From Acidimicrobiales bacterium (GTDB lineage: Bacteria; Actinomycetota; Acidimicrobiia; Acidimicrobiales; SZUA-35): 64,000 bases of DNA. A program made the position numbers and the translations under genes. A model generated the notes under the pieces. It was not told the origin of the DNA, did not search any database, and was given only the letters and a program-made list of their open reading frames with translations. This document shows, piece by piece, positions 1-8,788 of the stretch; the stretch's first letter is position 1; each line of letters begins with the position of its first letter. Where the stretch lies: NCBI GenBank assembly GCA_020630065.1, contig JAHDCC010000015.1, positions 34,484 to 98,483 on the forward strand. The letters are read 5' to 3'.

Positions 1-1
1 T

Positions 2-607
2 ACAGTCACGAACCAAGACACAGCGCAAGTCGTTGTGGCCCGATCTGATAGTCAAATCAGTGTCGCCGGAGAGGTTTCCTCGCCCAAAGCTAAACGGATC
101 TTGATTGAGACGATCCAACAGGGATATGAAGACGTTCAGGTAGTTGACGCGTTGTCGATCAATACCAGTATCGGGTTTGAGTTAAATCTGAATGCGTTCG
201 CTCAGTACGTTGTCGCTTTGAACTCGTTCAATAAACATTCGACGTCTTACAACCGGGGTCACACGTATGCTTTTGTTTCGGGCGAGTTGTCTTTCGCTCC
301 AGGCGAAAATGAACTCACCGCAGAGTCGACCGAGATTGTGGCGTCGTTGCCCGAGTTTCTTATCAAGTCTGATCTTTCGGTTCGAATCATCGGGCGCACC
401 GATGATGTCGGCGATGACAGGGTAAACACGATTCTTAGCATTGCTCGGGCAAAAGCGGTGGCCGACCAGCTTCTGGAAGCTGGTGTTAACGCCGAACGGG
501 TGATCGTTGTCGGTCGGGGTGAACGGGGGGCTTCTGGGCCAGATGCATCTGAAGAGGAGCGAGCAAATGAACGTGGCGTCGACATCGAAATCGGAACCGT
601 GATTTGA
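2..607 (+). CDS. OmpA-family protein, C-terminal part (5' end outside window)
   Basis: The reading frame is open to the first bases of the window, so this is the 3' part of a longer gene; the GTG at 35 is only an internal codon. The last ~110 residues form an OmpA-like peptidoglycan-binding domain: a FxxGxxxF-type strand (FVSGELSFAPG), then RIIGRTDDVGDD, ARAKAVADQLLEAGV and RVIVVGRGER, the usual order of TD..G, AxxVxxxL and GxG(E/R). The part before it resembles the alternating beta-alpha pattern of BON domains seen in OmpATb-like actinobacterial proteins (family knowledge; weaker). Its stop TGA overlaps the ATG of the next gene by one base (TGATG), so the two are probably translated together. 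Likely envelope-located. Confidence 0.8.
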   Translation, partial: TVTNQDTAQVVVARSDSQISVAGEVSSPKAKRILIETIQQGYEDVQVVDALSINTSIGFELNLNAFAQYVVALNSFNKHSTSYNRGHTYAFVSGELSFAPGENELTAESTEIVASLPEFLIKSDLSVRIIGRTDDVGDDRVNTILSIARAKAVADQLLEAGVNAERVIVVGRGERGASGPDASEEERANERGVDIEIGTVI

Positions 608-1668
608 TGCGGTCAGTATTTCGATATCGATTAGTTCGTCCCGCGATCGTTCTGTTGGCCTTTGTGTGTTTGACGGCCGCGTGTTCTAGCGGCGGTGATG
701 AACCGCCATCGACCTCTGAAGCTGCGCCGACCTCTGACCCGGAATCTTCAGACTTCGGTGGTGTGCAGATCGACCTCGACAAAGATCTGGTCATCGGGGT
801 TTCAATCCGAAACCTTGAGCAGAGCTTCTATCAAGGCATCGAGTCGGGAATTAGGCAGCGGGCAGAAGAGCTTGGTGTTGACGTTGTCATTATCGGAGCC
901 GGGGACGACTCCGACAAGCAGGCTGTCACGTTCGCCGATTTGATATCTCAGGGTGTCGACGGGATTCTTTTGACTCCGGTCGATTCGGCTGCCGCCGTCG
1001 ACATGGCTACTAGAGCGGAGGCTTCGGGCGTCCCCGTCCTAGCTGTGGCGAACCAGATCGGCTCTGTCGAGGAATTCGGTGATCAACACATTTACGCCGG
1101 GACGGTGGGTTTCGTAACCGCTGACGACGTCGACATGGGGAGACAGGCAGCGAATATTGTCGCCGACGAGGTAGGTGACGGTGACGTAGCGATCGGTATT
1201 TTGGAAGGGTCCCCGGAAGATAGCAGAACCACTCTGCGAAATAGCGGCTTCGAAGAACAGTTAGCTGAGCGGGGTGTCAACTACGAGATAGCGGCGACCG
1301 TCAACGGCAATTGGAATGCGGCCGACGGAGCCGAAGCATGCACCCGGCTATTGGGGGCTGCCCCCACAATCGATGTGCTATTTTCGATGTCGGACGAAAT
1401 GACGTCTGGGTGTCTCGGCGAGCTCCCGGAATTCCAGTTAGCAAACACCGACATTGTGAGTATTGGGGGCACGGCGACTGGTCTTGAGCTGTTGGTCGAG
1501 AATAAGATAGTCGGCACTGTTTGTGAAAAGCCAGCGACGATGGGGGCGCTGGCTTTGGAATCATTGATTATTGCGATTCGAACCGGGCAGCTAGACCAAG
1601 GGCTGCTGTTTTATCAGACGCCTAAAGCCACGGTCGCTGATGCAGATGTATGCAACCCTCAATGGTGA
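607..1668 (+). CDS. sugar-type ABC transporter substrate-binding lipoprotein
   Basis: A 353-residue lipoprotein: a basic N-terminus, a hydrophobic stretch, then the lipobox LTAAC followed by a Ser/Pro/Glu-rich linker. The mature part begins VIGVSIRNLEQSFYQGIESG and continues with DLISQGVDGILLTPVDS and GVPVLAVANQI, typical of Peripla_BP_4/ribose-binding proteins that feed ABC importers. The ATG at 607 overlaps the upstream stop; a TTG at 604 is the alternative. No permease or ATPase gene is in the window, so this is an orphan receptor here, perhaps serving a distant transporter or a signalling protein. The ligand cannot be told from sequence. Confidence 0.85.
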   Translation: MRSVFRYRLVRPAIVLLAFVCLTAACSSGGDEPPSTSEAAPTSDPESSDFGGVQIDLDKDLVIGVSIRNLEQSFYQGIESGIRQRAEELGVDVVIIGAGDDSDKQAVTFADLISQGVDGILLTPVDSAAAVDMATRAEASGVPVLAVANQIGSVEEFGDQHIYAGTVGFVTADDVDMGRQAANIVADEVGDGDVAIGILEGSPEDSRTTLRNSGFEEQLAERGVNYEIAATVNGNWNAADGAEACTRLLGAAPTIDVLFSMSDEMTSGCLGELPEFQLANTDIVSIGGTATGLELLVENKIVGTVCEKPATMGALALESLIIAIRTGQLDQGLLFYQTPKATVADADVCNPQW

Positions 1669-1672
1669 ATGT

Positions 1673-2413
1673 CTAGTAGAGCAGCTTCACGATGAGTGAC
1701 AACATGGCAAACACTAGTACGCCCAGCACGATTCGTTCGAAGATGGCCATTGGTAGACGTTGGCGCAGACGTATTCCGATGGGTTGAATCGCTAAGGTAA
1801 ACGGCACCAGTAGAACAGCGGTGGTAAACAGTTTTGGTGTGAAGGTGCCCTGGACACCGAAGACGGCGATCTGGGCTAGGCCGCTGAGGGCGTAGACGGT
1901 GGTGGTGGCAAATACGTAGGCGTTTCGGTCCAGTTTGAGGCTTAGGAACCATGGGGCCACAATCGGTCCAGAAATTCCACCGGCGCCTTGGAAAACTCCG
2001 GCGATACCTCCAGCAATCGGGGTTAGGACAGGTTCTCGGTTTGGCGGAATCTTCCATTCGGGGGAGCGGTACCGGTTGATTAAAAACATCGCCACGATTG
2101 TGATTAAGAGTAGTCGTATGGCGGCGTCCGGCAAGGATGGAAGGGCGACAGCTCCGATAACGCCTCCGACTATAGAGGTGGCGACAAAAACGGTTAGAAG
2201 TCGAGATTTTCTTCGATGCTGGCGAGCCGACCACGCCAACGCCACATTAAGAATGAAGTTGGAGATCGATACGAACACGATGGCGTCGGCCGTCGGTACG
2301 AATATCGCCGCGACAGGAACGAGAACTATCGGGTAGCCCATGCCGGTGATGCTCTTCAGGAACGCGGCGGCAATAGCAACGGCAACGATGGTTACCAGTT
2401 CGATATCGCTCAA
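1673..2413 (-). CDS. TSUP family (TauE/SafE-like) membrane exporter
   Basis: A 246-residue, almost fully hydrophobic protein with about eight predicted membrane segments in two halves. The glycine-rich turns SITGMGYPIVLVP and GAGGISGPIVAPW are hallmarks of the TauE/SafE (TSUP) family, which exports sulfite, sulfoacetate or related organosulfur anions. The substrate here is unknown. The gene converges on the binding-protein gene with only 4 bp between stop codons. It stands alone, with no sulfur-metabolism neighbour. Confidence 0.8.
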   Translation of the reverse strand: MSDIELVTIVAVAIAAAFLKSITGMGYPIVLVPVAAIFVPTADAIVFVSISNFILNVALAWSARQHRRKSRLLTVFVATSIVGGVIGAVALPSLPDAAIRLLLITIVAMFLINRYRSPEWKIPPNREPVLTPIAGGIAGVFQGAGGISGPIVAPWFLSLKLDRNAYVFATTTVYALSGLAQIAVFGVQGTFTPKLFTTAVLLVPFTLAIQPIGIRLRQRLPMAIFERIVLGVLVFAMLSLIVKLLY

Positions 2414-2456
2414 CTATCCCCGCCTTGTAATGGTCGGCAGCTTTGGACGGGTTTTC

Positions 2457-3074
2457 TCAGACCATCCGGTCGCCGTATTCCTCCAGGTAATCATCCATTG
2501 AGGCTTGAATTACGTCCCGGGCGTGTTGCGCCCCGTAGGTGCCAATGACCTCGATGGCGTTTGGTTTGACACCGGTGATGTCCATTTTGTAGGTGCCGAA
2601 ATAGTGGACTATGCGGTTGATGACAGCGACGGGAAGCTGGGTTAGCTCTTTTGCATAGTCAAAGACTGTGTCGCTAACGAGAACGGCGACGATCTTGTCG
2701 TCAGCTTCGCCCCCGTCGAGAACCTGGAGACCTCCGAGGACTCTTGCTGGCACAACGAGTTCTGCTCTCGAGATTCGTTGCTGGCTTAGAACACAGATAT
2801 CGAGAGGGTCATGGTCTCCCATATCGGCTTGTGGCGTTAGTGCGGCAACGCGAGGTCCACAATATGTTTGTGGGATGAATCCGTAAAGAGTCGGTGGCAG
2901 GGCAGACGAGCCTTGCGGGCGGTCGACCCGAAGATACCCAGTCTTTTTGTCGATCTCGTACTTGACCTCGTCGAACGGGGTCATTTCGATGTAGGCGTCG
3001 ACTTCGTCGGGGGCTGAATCCCCGATGGGGAGTCCATGCCAAGGGTGGGGCCGATATCGATTAAATAGAGTCAC
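2457..3074 (-). CDS. ppa: inorganic pyrophosphatase (family I)
   Basis: A soluble 205-residue family I pyrophosphatase that hydrolyses PPi to phosphate and drives biosynthetic reactions. The metal-binding signature D-H-D-P-L-D (in [11 protein letters not shown]) is intact, and [20 protein letters not shown] and [12 protein letters not shown] match the conserved N-terminal substrate-binding strands. It is somewhat longer than the ~170-residue bacterial norm, mostly in the C-terminal tail. A GTG start at 3074 gives [15 protein letters not shown], which fits the longer family members. Transcribed alone. Confidence 0.92.
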   Translation of the reverse strand: MTLFNRYRPHPWHGLPIGDSAPDEVDAYIEMTPFDEVKYEIDKKTGYLRVDRPQGSSALPPTLYGFIPQTYCGPRVAALTPQADMGDHDPLDICVLSQQRISRAELVVPARVLGGLQVLDGGEADDKIVAVLVSDTVFDYAKELTQLPVAVINRIVHYFGTYKMDITGVKPNAIEVIGTYGAQHARDVIQASMDDYLEEYGDRMV

Positions 3075-3162
3075 GTATCACCAATCGGTAGTTTCCGCCC
3101 AAAACGTAGACGGACAACAGCTGACCCGCGACCATAACCTGAAATGTGGCTAGAAGACAACG

Positions 3163-3615
3163 CTAGACAGAGTGACTTATTGCGGCTGCTTCCAGGTCTG
3201 ACAGGAAGCCTTGGAAACCTGTCGAGAGTTGTTTATCTAACATGGGTCCCATTAGTCGCCCGATGGGGCCGAACTTGGTTGTGTACTTGTACTCAACGGC
3301 CACTGTTGTCTGGTTGTCGGATTCGGTGACGAGGTCGAACGTCACCTCGCCGTTCTTGATGGGTAATTTGCTGGTCGAGTCGATCGTGATCACCATTTGA
3401 GATTCCGGCGTCCACCCAACAATCGTCTCTTCAAGGCTTCCGACGGGGGCAAGATCGCAGTGTCGTCGGGCGCCGAGGCCTTCGGTGCTGTTGCTGGTGG
3501 ACAGGCTGGTCTTTACACCGCTGTTCCAGTCAGAGATATTGGGGAAGTCAGCCAACACGTTCCAGACCGCTGTTCGGCTAGTTGGTACTTGGCGTTTGAC
3601 GGTGACGGTTCGCAT
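3163..3615 (-). CDS. SRPBCC-fold (polyketide cyclase-like) protein
   Basis: A 150-residue protein with the START/SRPBCC pattern: an N-terminal strand VKRQVPTSRTAVWNVLADFPNISDWNSG, a central series of strands (EETIVGWTPESQMVITID) and a long C-terminal helix (MLDKQLSTGFQGFLSDLEA). These proteins bind hydrophobic ligands or act as cyclases, dehydratases or coenzyme-Q-like chaperones; the sequence does not tell which. Cytoplasmic, no signal peptide. ATG start at 3615. Confidence 0.8.
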   Translation of the reverse strand: MRTVTVKRQVPTSRTAVWNVLADFPNISDWNSGVKTSLSTSNSTEGLGARRHCDLAPVGSLEETIVGWTPESQMVITIDSTSKLPIKNGEVTFDLVTESDNQTTVAVEYKYTTKFGPIGRLMGPMLDKQLSTGFQGFLSDLEAAAISHSV

Positions 3616-3749
3616 GTGTGCTTCGTTTCGTAGGAGGCGGATGTGGTCGCCTAATTGATGTCGACCTTTAAACGAAGTTGTGGTGTGGGTTTAATCGATT
3701 TCGGCGTTGATTTGATCGGATTGTCATGAAATGCGAGTCGCCGGGGCTT

Positions 3750-4412
3750 TCATGTCAATTGTTGCGCTAGATCTTCAGCGAGCCAAGCAGCATCTTGTCT
3801 GATTGTTGGCTGGATTTCAGTGAGCGTTGACGCTACGAGGGGGATTGATGTTGGTGGTAGGGCTAGGCGGGGGCGATGGCGGAGTATTCGTTCTAAACGA
3901 ACCGCGACCAGTTCTGGGTCGCCGTGTTCGGTTGGTTGAGGTTGTTCCGATAGTCGAGTCAAGGTGGTGGTCCATCGGTCGGCGTCTGTTTTGTTCACCA
4001 TGGTGGCTAAGTCGTGTAGTACCGACGGGATGTGTTTAAACGCTTGGTGGGTGTCTGTCCGAACCGAATGCTGTTCGAGTAGGGCGCCGTCGAGTAACAG
4101 TTCGGGGCCGACGTGGGCGCATGCCCGGGCGGGGCCTCGTTTGACTCCTTTGTCGAGGAGGTTCTGCATGGTTTCGCTCATGATTTTTCGGAACCAGCTG
4201 TGGCTATGGAATACCGAGTCGGTGCGATGGTGTAGGTCTATGCCCTGTGCGAGGTCTTCTGATTCGGACCGGTTTTGTAGCTTTACCTGAGCGATGTTGC
4301 AGATGTCGGGCAGGGCGGAGCCTAACAAGATGGTTGTCCTGGTAGTGGTGTTTTGGGTTGCCCCGATGGGGTGGAGGATGGCTGAGACGGCGATGTGGCC
4401 TGCGATGTTCAT
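3750..4412 (-). CDS. acyl carrier protein phosphodiesterase-like protein
   Basis: A 220-residue protein whose first 80 residues follow the AcpH pattern: MNIAGHIAVSAIL at the start, LLGSALPDI, then GIDLHHRTDSVFHSHSWF, which parallels the GIxxHRxID...WF motif of ACP phosphodiesterases (HD-superfamily metal hydrolases). A second His/Asp cluster is CAHVGPELLLDG. AcpH removes 4'-phosphopantetheine from acyl carrier protein; whether this homologue does so is inferred. The C-terminal half is diverged. It is divergent from the tetR gene, with the TetR palindrome in between, so it could be co-regulated. Confidence 0.6.
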   Translation of the reverse strand: MNIAGHIAVSAILHPIGATQNTTTRTTILLGSALPDICNIAQVKLQNRSESEDLAQGIDLHHRTDSVFHSHSWFRKIMSETMQNLLDKGVKRGPARACAHVGPELLLDGALLEQHSVRTDTHQAFKHIPSVLHDLATMVNKTDADRWTTTLTRLSEQPQPTEHGDPELVAVRLERILRHRPRLALPPTSIPLVASTLTEIQPTIRQDAAWLAEDLAQQLT

Positions 4413-4458
4413 CTTGGGTTGAGTCTATATGTTCTCGGATTTCTTCACCGGAAAAGAA

Positions 4459-4484
4459 ACTATACGTACGAACGTATGTATAGT
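4459..4484. promoter_or_regulatory. TetR-type operator, 26-bp imperfect palindrome
   Basis: Two 13-bp half-sites, ACTATACGTACGA and ACGTATGTATAGT, match as inverted repeats at 11 of 13 positions. The site ends 7 bp before the ATG of the tetR gene and lies 46 bp upstream of the divergent AcpH-like gene. Position and symmetry fit autoregulation by the TetR protein, possibly with control of the divergent gene as well. Confidence 0.7.
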
Positions 4485-4491
4485 TGGAGGT

Positions 4492-5103
4492 ATGGCATCC
4501 AAACCAACTACAGACGGACGTAGAGAGCGTGGGCAGAAAAGCCGAAAAAAGGTGCTCGAAGCCGCGGTCCAGCTGGCATCCACCGACGGGCTAACAGGCT
4601 TACGTTTCGGAGTGTTAGCCTTGCTCATAGACGTACCCAAAAGCAGCATTTCAGCGCTATTCAAAACCAAAGAACAACTTCAGCTGGCGACAATCGACTA
4701 TGCGGCCGACCTCGTCAACGAACAAGTCATGATGCGGGCCCAAACGGCGACAACCCCCCTAGGGCAACTCGAACTGCTCGGAACTGCCTGGTTTGACTAC
4801 CTTGAAGGAAACACGTTCGAAGGTGGCTGCTTTTTTGTTGCCGCCGCAGCCGAAATGGACGGCCAGGTCGGCGCTGTACGTGACGCGATAGCAGAAGCTA
4901 ACGGTCGATGGCTCGCCTACCTAGCGTTGTGTGTTGACAACGTAGGAATCAGAACCGTTGATGGGGCAGAGGTAGCGTTCCGCCTCAATTCCGCCGGGCT
5001 GGGAGCCAACTTCGGCAAACAACTACTCGACGATGCCGCCTCAATTGAACGCGGCCGCCGACTGTGGGCCGACGAAGTGCAACGGCTCCGTGATAGCCAG
5101 TAG
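4492..5103 (+). CDS. TetR family transcriptional regulator
   Basis: A 203-residue regulator with an N-terminal helix-turn-helix (KKVLEAAVQLASTDGLTGLRFGVLALLIDVPKSSISALF), followed by an all-helical ligand domain of the TetR_C type (GCFFVAAAAEMDG). The ATG at 4492 is preferred: an ATG at 4429 would translate through the operator palindrome, and family alignments start just before the HTH. The GGAGG before it is only 1 bp away, too close for normal use, so the mRNA may be leaderless. The carbonic anhydrase gene follows by 76 bp on the same strand and is probably in the regulon. Confidence 0.88.
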   Translation: MASKPTTDGRRERGQKSRKKVLEAAVQLASTDGLTGLRFGVLALLIDVPKSSISALFKTKEQLQLATIDYAADLVNEQVMMRAQTATTPLGQLELLGTAWFDYLEGNTFEGGCFFVAAAAEMDGQVGAVRDAIAEANGRWLAYLALCVDNVGIRTVDGAEVAFRLNSAGLGANFGKQLLDDAASIERGRRLWADEVQRLRDSQ

Positions 5104-5179
5104 AACCGTCGCTCCAGCGAACCCCCTGAACGCTCCGCCACGACTCAATTTTATTCACAAACAACGATAAGGAAACCCT

Positions 5180-5737
5180 ATGTCAGTGCAGTCTGAACCA
5201 GCGAATCCCCGCGTCCGCGATATTCTTCTCGAACGAAATCGCCAGTCCCTCGACGGATTCAGCCCTATACCTCTCCAGCTAAATCTGCCAGCAATTGTCC
5301 TAACCTGTATGGACCCCCGAGTCCACCCGGCAGACGCGCTGGGCATCGGGCGAGGTGACGCCGTCGTCATACGAAACGCTGGAGGCCGAGTAACCCCAGA
5401 GTTCGTTCGTGATATCGCCATTCTAGGCGTAGTCGCCCGCACCGAAAGCCTAGAAAGCGGGGACAACTTCGATAACGAATTTGAGTTAGTCATCATGCAG
5501 CACACCGACTGTGGCATAACAAGACTAGCCAATCCGAACTTTGCCGGGCTTGCCGCCAGCTATCTCGAAGTCGAACCGGAACAGCTAGAAAACGAGCATC
5601 TCACCGACCCATTCCAGGCCGTTGTTACCGACATCAAAAAGCTGCGATCCAACCCGATGATTCCTGACACCCTTTCAATTTCAGGCGTCGTGTTTGATGT
5701 CGAGACAGGAAACGCCATACCGGTCGAAGTTGACTAG
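5180..5737 (+). CDS. beta-class carbonic anhydrase
   Basis: A 185-residue protein with the zinc-site motifs of beta carbonic anhydrases: C43-x-D45-x-R47 (in TCMDPRV) and H108-T-D-C111-G. It would interconvert CO2 and bicarbonate in the cytoplasm. The GDAVVIRNAGGRVT segment is also conserved. The start ATG has a purine-rich AAGGAAA before it. Lying downstream of a TetR regulator is unusual for a housekeeping anhydrase and suggests inducible expression. A strong hairpin follows the stop. Confidence 0.88.
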   Translation: MSVQSEPANPRVRDILLERNRQSLDGFSPIPLQLNLPAIVLTCMDPRVHPADALGIGRGDAVVIRNAGGRVTPEFVRDIAILGVVARTESLESGDNFDNEFELVIMQHTDCGITRLANPNFAGLAASYLEVEPEQLENEHLTDPFQAVVTDIKKLRSNPMIPDTLSISGVVFDVETGNAIPVEVD

Positions 5738-5747
5738 GTTAACCAGC

Positions 5748-5781
5748 CCGCCCAATCGGTACACGCATCCCGATTGGGCGG
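5748..5781 (+). terminator. terminator-like hairpin after carbonic anhydrase gene
   Basis: A perfect 12-bp stem (CCGCCCAATCGG / CCGATTGGGCGG) closes a 10-nt loop, 11 bp after the carbonic anhydrase stop. No T-tract follows, as is common for actinobacterial terminators. It ends 13 bp before the dinG start, so it separates the two transcription units or acts in the dinG leader. Confidence 0.6.
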
Positions 5782-5794
5782 CTAGGCTCAATGG

Positions 5795-7690
5795 GTGCCA
5801 TCTACCTCCGACCAGCTTCGCCTAGTTACCGAACATCTCGCCGGTGGAGGCGAACAGCGCGAAGGTCAAATCGAAATGGCCGAACTCGTCGCCGAAGCCA
5901 TCGAGGAAGCTACCACTCTCTTTGTAGAAGCGGGAACCGGTACCGGCAAGTCATTGGCCTACCTGACGCCAATCATTGCAGCAGGTAAACAGGCGGTCGT
6001 AGCCACTGCCACTATTGCCTTGCAAGGCCAACTCGTCGACCAAGACGTCGCTGCGGTCTCAGCCGGGTTAGGTCGAGAAGTTTCGGTTGCCCTGTTGAAA
6101 GGCCGCTCGAATTACCTTTGCCAGCAACGCTTCGACGAATTTCAACGATCGAGCAGACAAGAACAGCTTCAGATCTTGCGTGGTCGTAGCGAAACCGAAC
6201 ACGTTGACGCCATCGTCGACTGGGCAGAGTCAACGACGACCGGCGACCGCGAAGAGTTAGACCCAGCGCCCCCAGCCGACACGTGGCGAGCGGTGAGCGT
6301 CGGTGCCGACGAATGCCCTGGCGCCGCTCGATGCCCATCCGGTTCGGCTTGTTTCTCGGAGAAGGCTCGAGAGCAGGCCATCAAAGCCGACATCATCGTA
6401 ACCAACCATCATTACTACGGGCTGAATATCAACTCTGATGACGTTTTGCTGCCTGAACACGATGTGGTCGTATTCGACGAAGCCCACCACATTCCCGAAG
6501 TTGTTAGTGTCACGAACGGAACCGAACTAGGTGGGAGTCGATTTAGAGGAGTCGCCCGCCAAGTACGAGCCATATCGACCGACGAAGCGCTGTTCGCAAA
6601 ACTTGACCGTACCGCCGAAGATATCGAAGACTATTTACGCCCCTTGGTCGGTGAACGGCTCGAACCAACACTCGACCTCACCCAAATGTTGGCGATCGGT
6701 CGAGAACGAGTCAACGAAGTTATCAACGTTTTGCGTAAAGCCGACCCCGAAGAGGGCAGCGACGCCGCCGCTCGACTCGAACGAGTTCGGTTGGCCGCGA
6801 GTCGCCTGGTGGCAGATATCGATGGGGCAATAGCGGCCGACGATTCCGACGTCATGTGGGTCGACGGGTCCGACAAGGCTCCGGTTCTTAAGCTAACCCC
6901 TCTCGATGTTGGTGCGATTCTGATCGACCGTTTGTGGGGTAGACGAAGCGTTATCTTGACCAGCGCCACAATGCCAGACGGGATCGTTTCAGCTGTTGGT
7001 TTGGATCCGGCAGAATCTGAAATTCGGCGCGTTGGGTCTCCCTTCGACTACCCGAAGCAGGGCATACTGTACTGTCCTGCCCATTTACCGGAACCACGCA
7101 GCGCCCGATTTCGTGACGAAGCGGTAGAAGAAATGGCGCAACTTATCGACGCCGCCGGTGGACGAACACTTTGTCTTTTCACCAGTTATTCGGCCATGAA
7201 CGAAACGGCCGAACTTTTGTACGGAAAGATCGCCCAGCCGCTTGTCTGCCAGGGTGATGCATCAAGGCAGGTCCTTCTCGAACGTTTCCGAAACGAACCA
7301 GAACTGGTTTTGTTGGCGACCCTATCGTTCTGGCAGGGTGTTGATATCCCGGGGCCGAGCTTGACGCTTGTAACAATCGATCGGCTTCCGTTTCCTCGAC
7401 CTGACGAACCGGTAAACCAGGCACGACGAGATCAGGCCGGTCGCGATGCGTTCCGGCAAGTTGACTTGCCTCGGGCTCAAGTCCTTTTGGCCCAAGGGGC
7501 CGGGCGGCTGATACGTCGTGGCGGTGACCGAGGAGTCGTAGCGGTGCTAGATTCGCGCCTGGCGAACAAGAAGGCGTACCGTTGGGAGCTCATCAACGCT
7601 CTGCCTGATTTCCGGCGGACCCGTTCCCTCGACGACGCGATTGCGTTCTTGTCGGAACTCGACGCTACACATTCAGATGAAGAAGAATAA
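5795..7690 (+). CDS. dinG: ATP-dependent DNA helicase, DinG/XPD family
   Basis: A 631-residue superfamily 2 helicase of the DinG/YoaA type, which unwinds 5' overhang DNA, D-loops and R-loops during repair. Walker A is GTGTGKS (47-53), the DEAH box is D229-E-A-H232, and four cysteines (C110, C175, C181, C187) are spaced like the iron-sulfur cluster ligands of XPD-like helicases. The C-terminal motor contains ATLSFWQGVDIPG and the motif VI sequence QGAGRLIRRGGDRGVV. The GTG at 5795 is the only start that keeps the full N-terminal helix before Walker A. No LexA box was recognised upstream. Confidence 0.92.
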   Translation: MPSTSDQLRLVTEHLAGGGEQREGQIEMAELVAEAIEEATTLFVEAGTGTGKSLAYLTPIIAAGKQAVVATATIALQGQLVDQDVAAVSAGLGREVSVALLKGRSNYLCQQRFDEFQRSSRQEQLQILRGRSETEHVDAIVDWAESTTTGDREELDPAPPADTWRAVSVGADECPGAARCPSGSACFSEKAREQAIKADIIVTNHHYYGLNINSDDVLLPEHDVVVFDEAHHIPEVVSVTNGTELGGSRFRGVARQVRAISTDEALFAKLDRTAEDIEDYLRPLVGERLEPTLDLTQMLAIGRERVNEVINVLRKADPEEGSDAAARLERVRLAASRLVADIDGAIAADDSDVMWVDGSDKAPVLKLTPLDVGAILIDRLWGRRSVILTSATMPDGIVSAVGLDPAESEIRRVGSPFDYPKQGILYCPAHLPEPRSARFRDEAVEEMAQLIDAAGGRTLCLFTSYSAMNETAELLYGKIAQPLVCQGDASRQVLLERFRNEPELVLLATLSFWQGVDIPGPSLTLVTIDRLPFPRPDEPVNQARRDQAGRDAFRQVDLPRAQVLLAQGAGRLIRRGGDRGVVAVLDSRLANKKAYRWELINALPDFRRTRSLDDAIAFLSELDATHSDEEE

Positions 7691-7780
7691 GCCGATATAG
7701 TGCTGGGGAGCGAGTAGCGAGTTCGGCTGTTCTCTCACTTATTCACCGTCGCAACAAGCTTGGCTGTTAGGATTCGGCCT

Positions 7781-8788
7781 ATGTCAACTCTTGAGTCTGC
7801 GCCGTCGAGCGCCGTAGTCGATTCAGGCCTTACTCCCAATCGGTTACCCGTGTTGGGTCCGTGGATCTTGGTTGGGTTACTGTCCGCTGCTTTTGTGCTC
7901 CGTGGAAGGCTGGGTTGGTTCGAAAACGATGAACTCCGTTTGTGGTCAACCTTGTTCGTCTCTATCTGTATCCAAGCTCTTCCTTTCCTGGTTTTAGGTG
8001 TTGTTATCAGTGGCCTTATAGGGGCGTTTGTATCTCCGGAGCTTGTCCAACGGTTTGTCCCCAAGCGTCCGATTCTGGCGGTGCCATCGGCTGGTTTAGC
8101 CGGATTGGCGTTGCCCGGGTGTGAATGTGGTTCCGTCCCAATCGCTGGCCGGCTGGTAGCGGCTGGCACCCCTTCGGCGGCCGCTTTGACATTCCTTCTT
8201 GCCGCTCCTGCGATCAACCCGGTAGTTCTCGTTTCGACGGCGGTAGCGTTCCCGGGAAACACGAACCTGATCTTGGCCAGATTCTTGGCCTCGCTGTCTG
8301 CTGCGATGCTCGTCGGCGCATGGTGGTCTCGTCGATCTGGAGATTCGCTTCTCGAACAGCTCCGACATTCTCATGCTCCTAAGAACGGTCGGTGGAGAAC
8401 CTTTGTCGACATAGCGTCACGAGATCTGATTCACGCCGGTGGCTATCTTGTTGTCGGGGCTCTCGCAGCGGCGACGCTGCAGCTAGTGGTGCCTCGTTCT
8501 GTCCTCAACTCGGTGGCCGACAATGAGTTGTTGTCGATTCTGGTGTTCGCGATTCTCGCCGTGATCCTGTCGATCTGTTCAGAGGCGGATGCGTTCGTGG
8601 CTGCCGGATTGCCGCAGTTCTCGTTGACCTCTCGGTTGGTATTTCTTGTCGTCGGACCGGTTATCGATTTGAAACTTGTTGCGATGCATGCTGGTGTATT
8701 TGGACGAAAGTTTGCGATGGTTTTTGCGCCGGTAACGCTCGCTACAGCGGTTGTTAGCGCGGTTGTGATGGGATGGGTGTTGCTATGA
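7781..8788 (+). CDS. YraQ/UPF0718 (ArsP-like) permease
   Basis: A 335-residue membrane protein with about eight segments. The conserved loop LPGCECGSVPIAGRLVAAG with C-x-C and the later APAINPVV and CSEADAFVAAGL motifs identify the DUF318/UPF0718 permease family; ArsP, the methylarsenite exporter, is one member. The substrate is unknown. The ATG at 7781 is preferred over the upstream 7760 codon. It overlaps the next gene by 4 bp (ATGA), so the two make one functional unit. Confidence 0.85.
   Translation: MSTLESAPSSAVVDSGLTPNRLPVLGPWILVGLLSAAFVLRGRLGWFENDELRLWSTLFVSICIQALPFLVLGVVISGLIGAFVSPELVQRFVPKRPILAVPSAGLAGLALPGCECGSVPIAGRLVAAGTPSAAALTFLLAAPAINPVVLVSTAVAFPGNTNLILARFLASLSAAMLVGAWWSRRSGDSLLEQLRHSHAPKNGRWRTFVDIASRDLIHAGGYLVVGALAAATLQLVVPRSVLNSVADNELLSILVFAILAVILSICSEADAFVAAGLPQFSLTSRLVFLVVGPVIDLKLVAMHAGVFGRKFAMVFAPVTLATAVVSAVVMGWVLL

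Noticed and set aside
4459..4484. The TetR palindrome considered as a LexA box because it contains GAACGTATGT.
   Set aside because: The right half lacks GTTCG; the symmetry axis and arms (ACTATAC/GTATAGT) differ from the SOS sites at 42027 and 51898.
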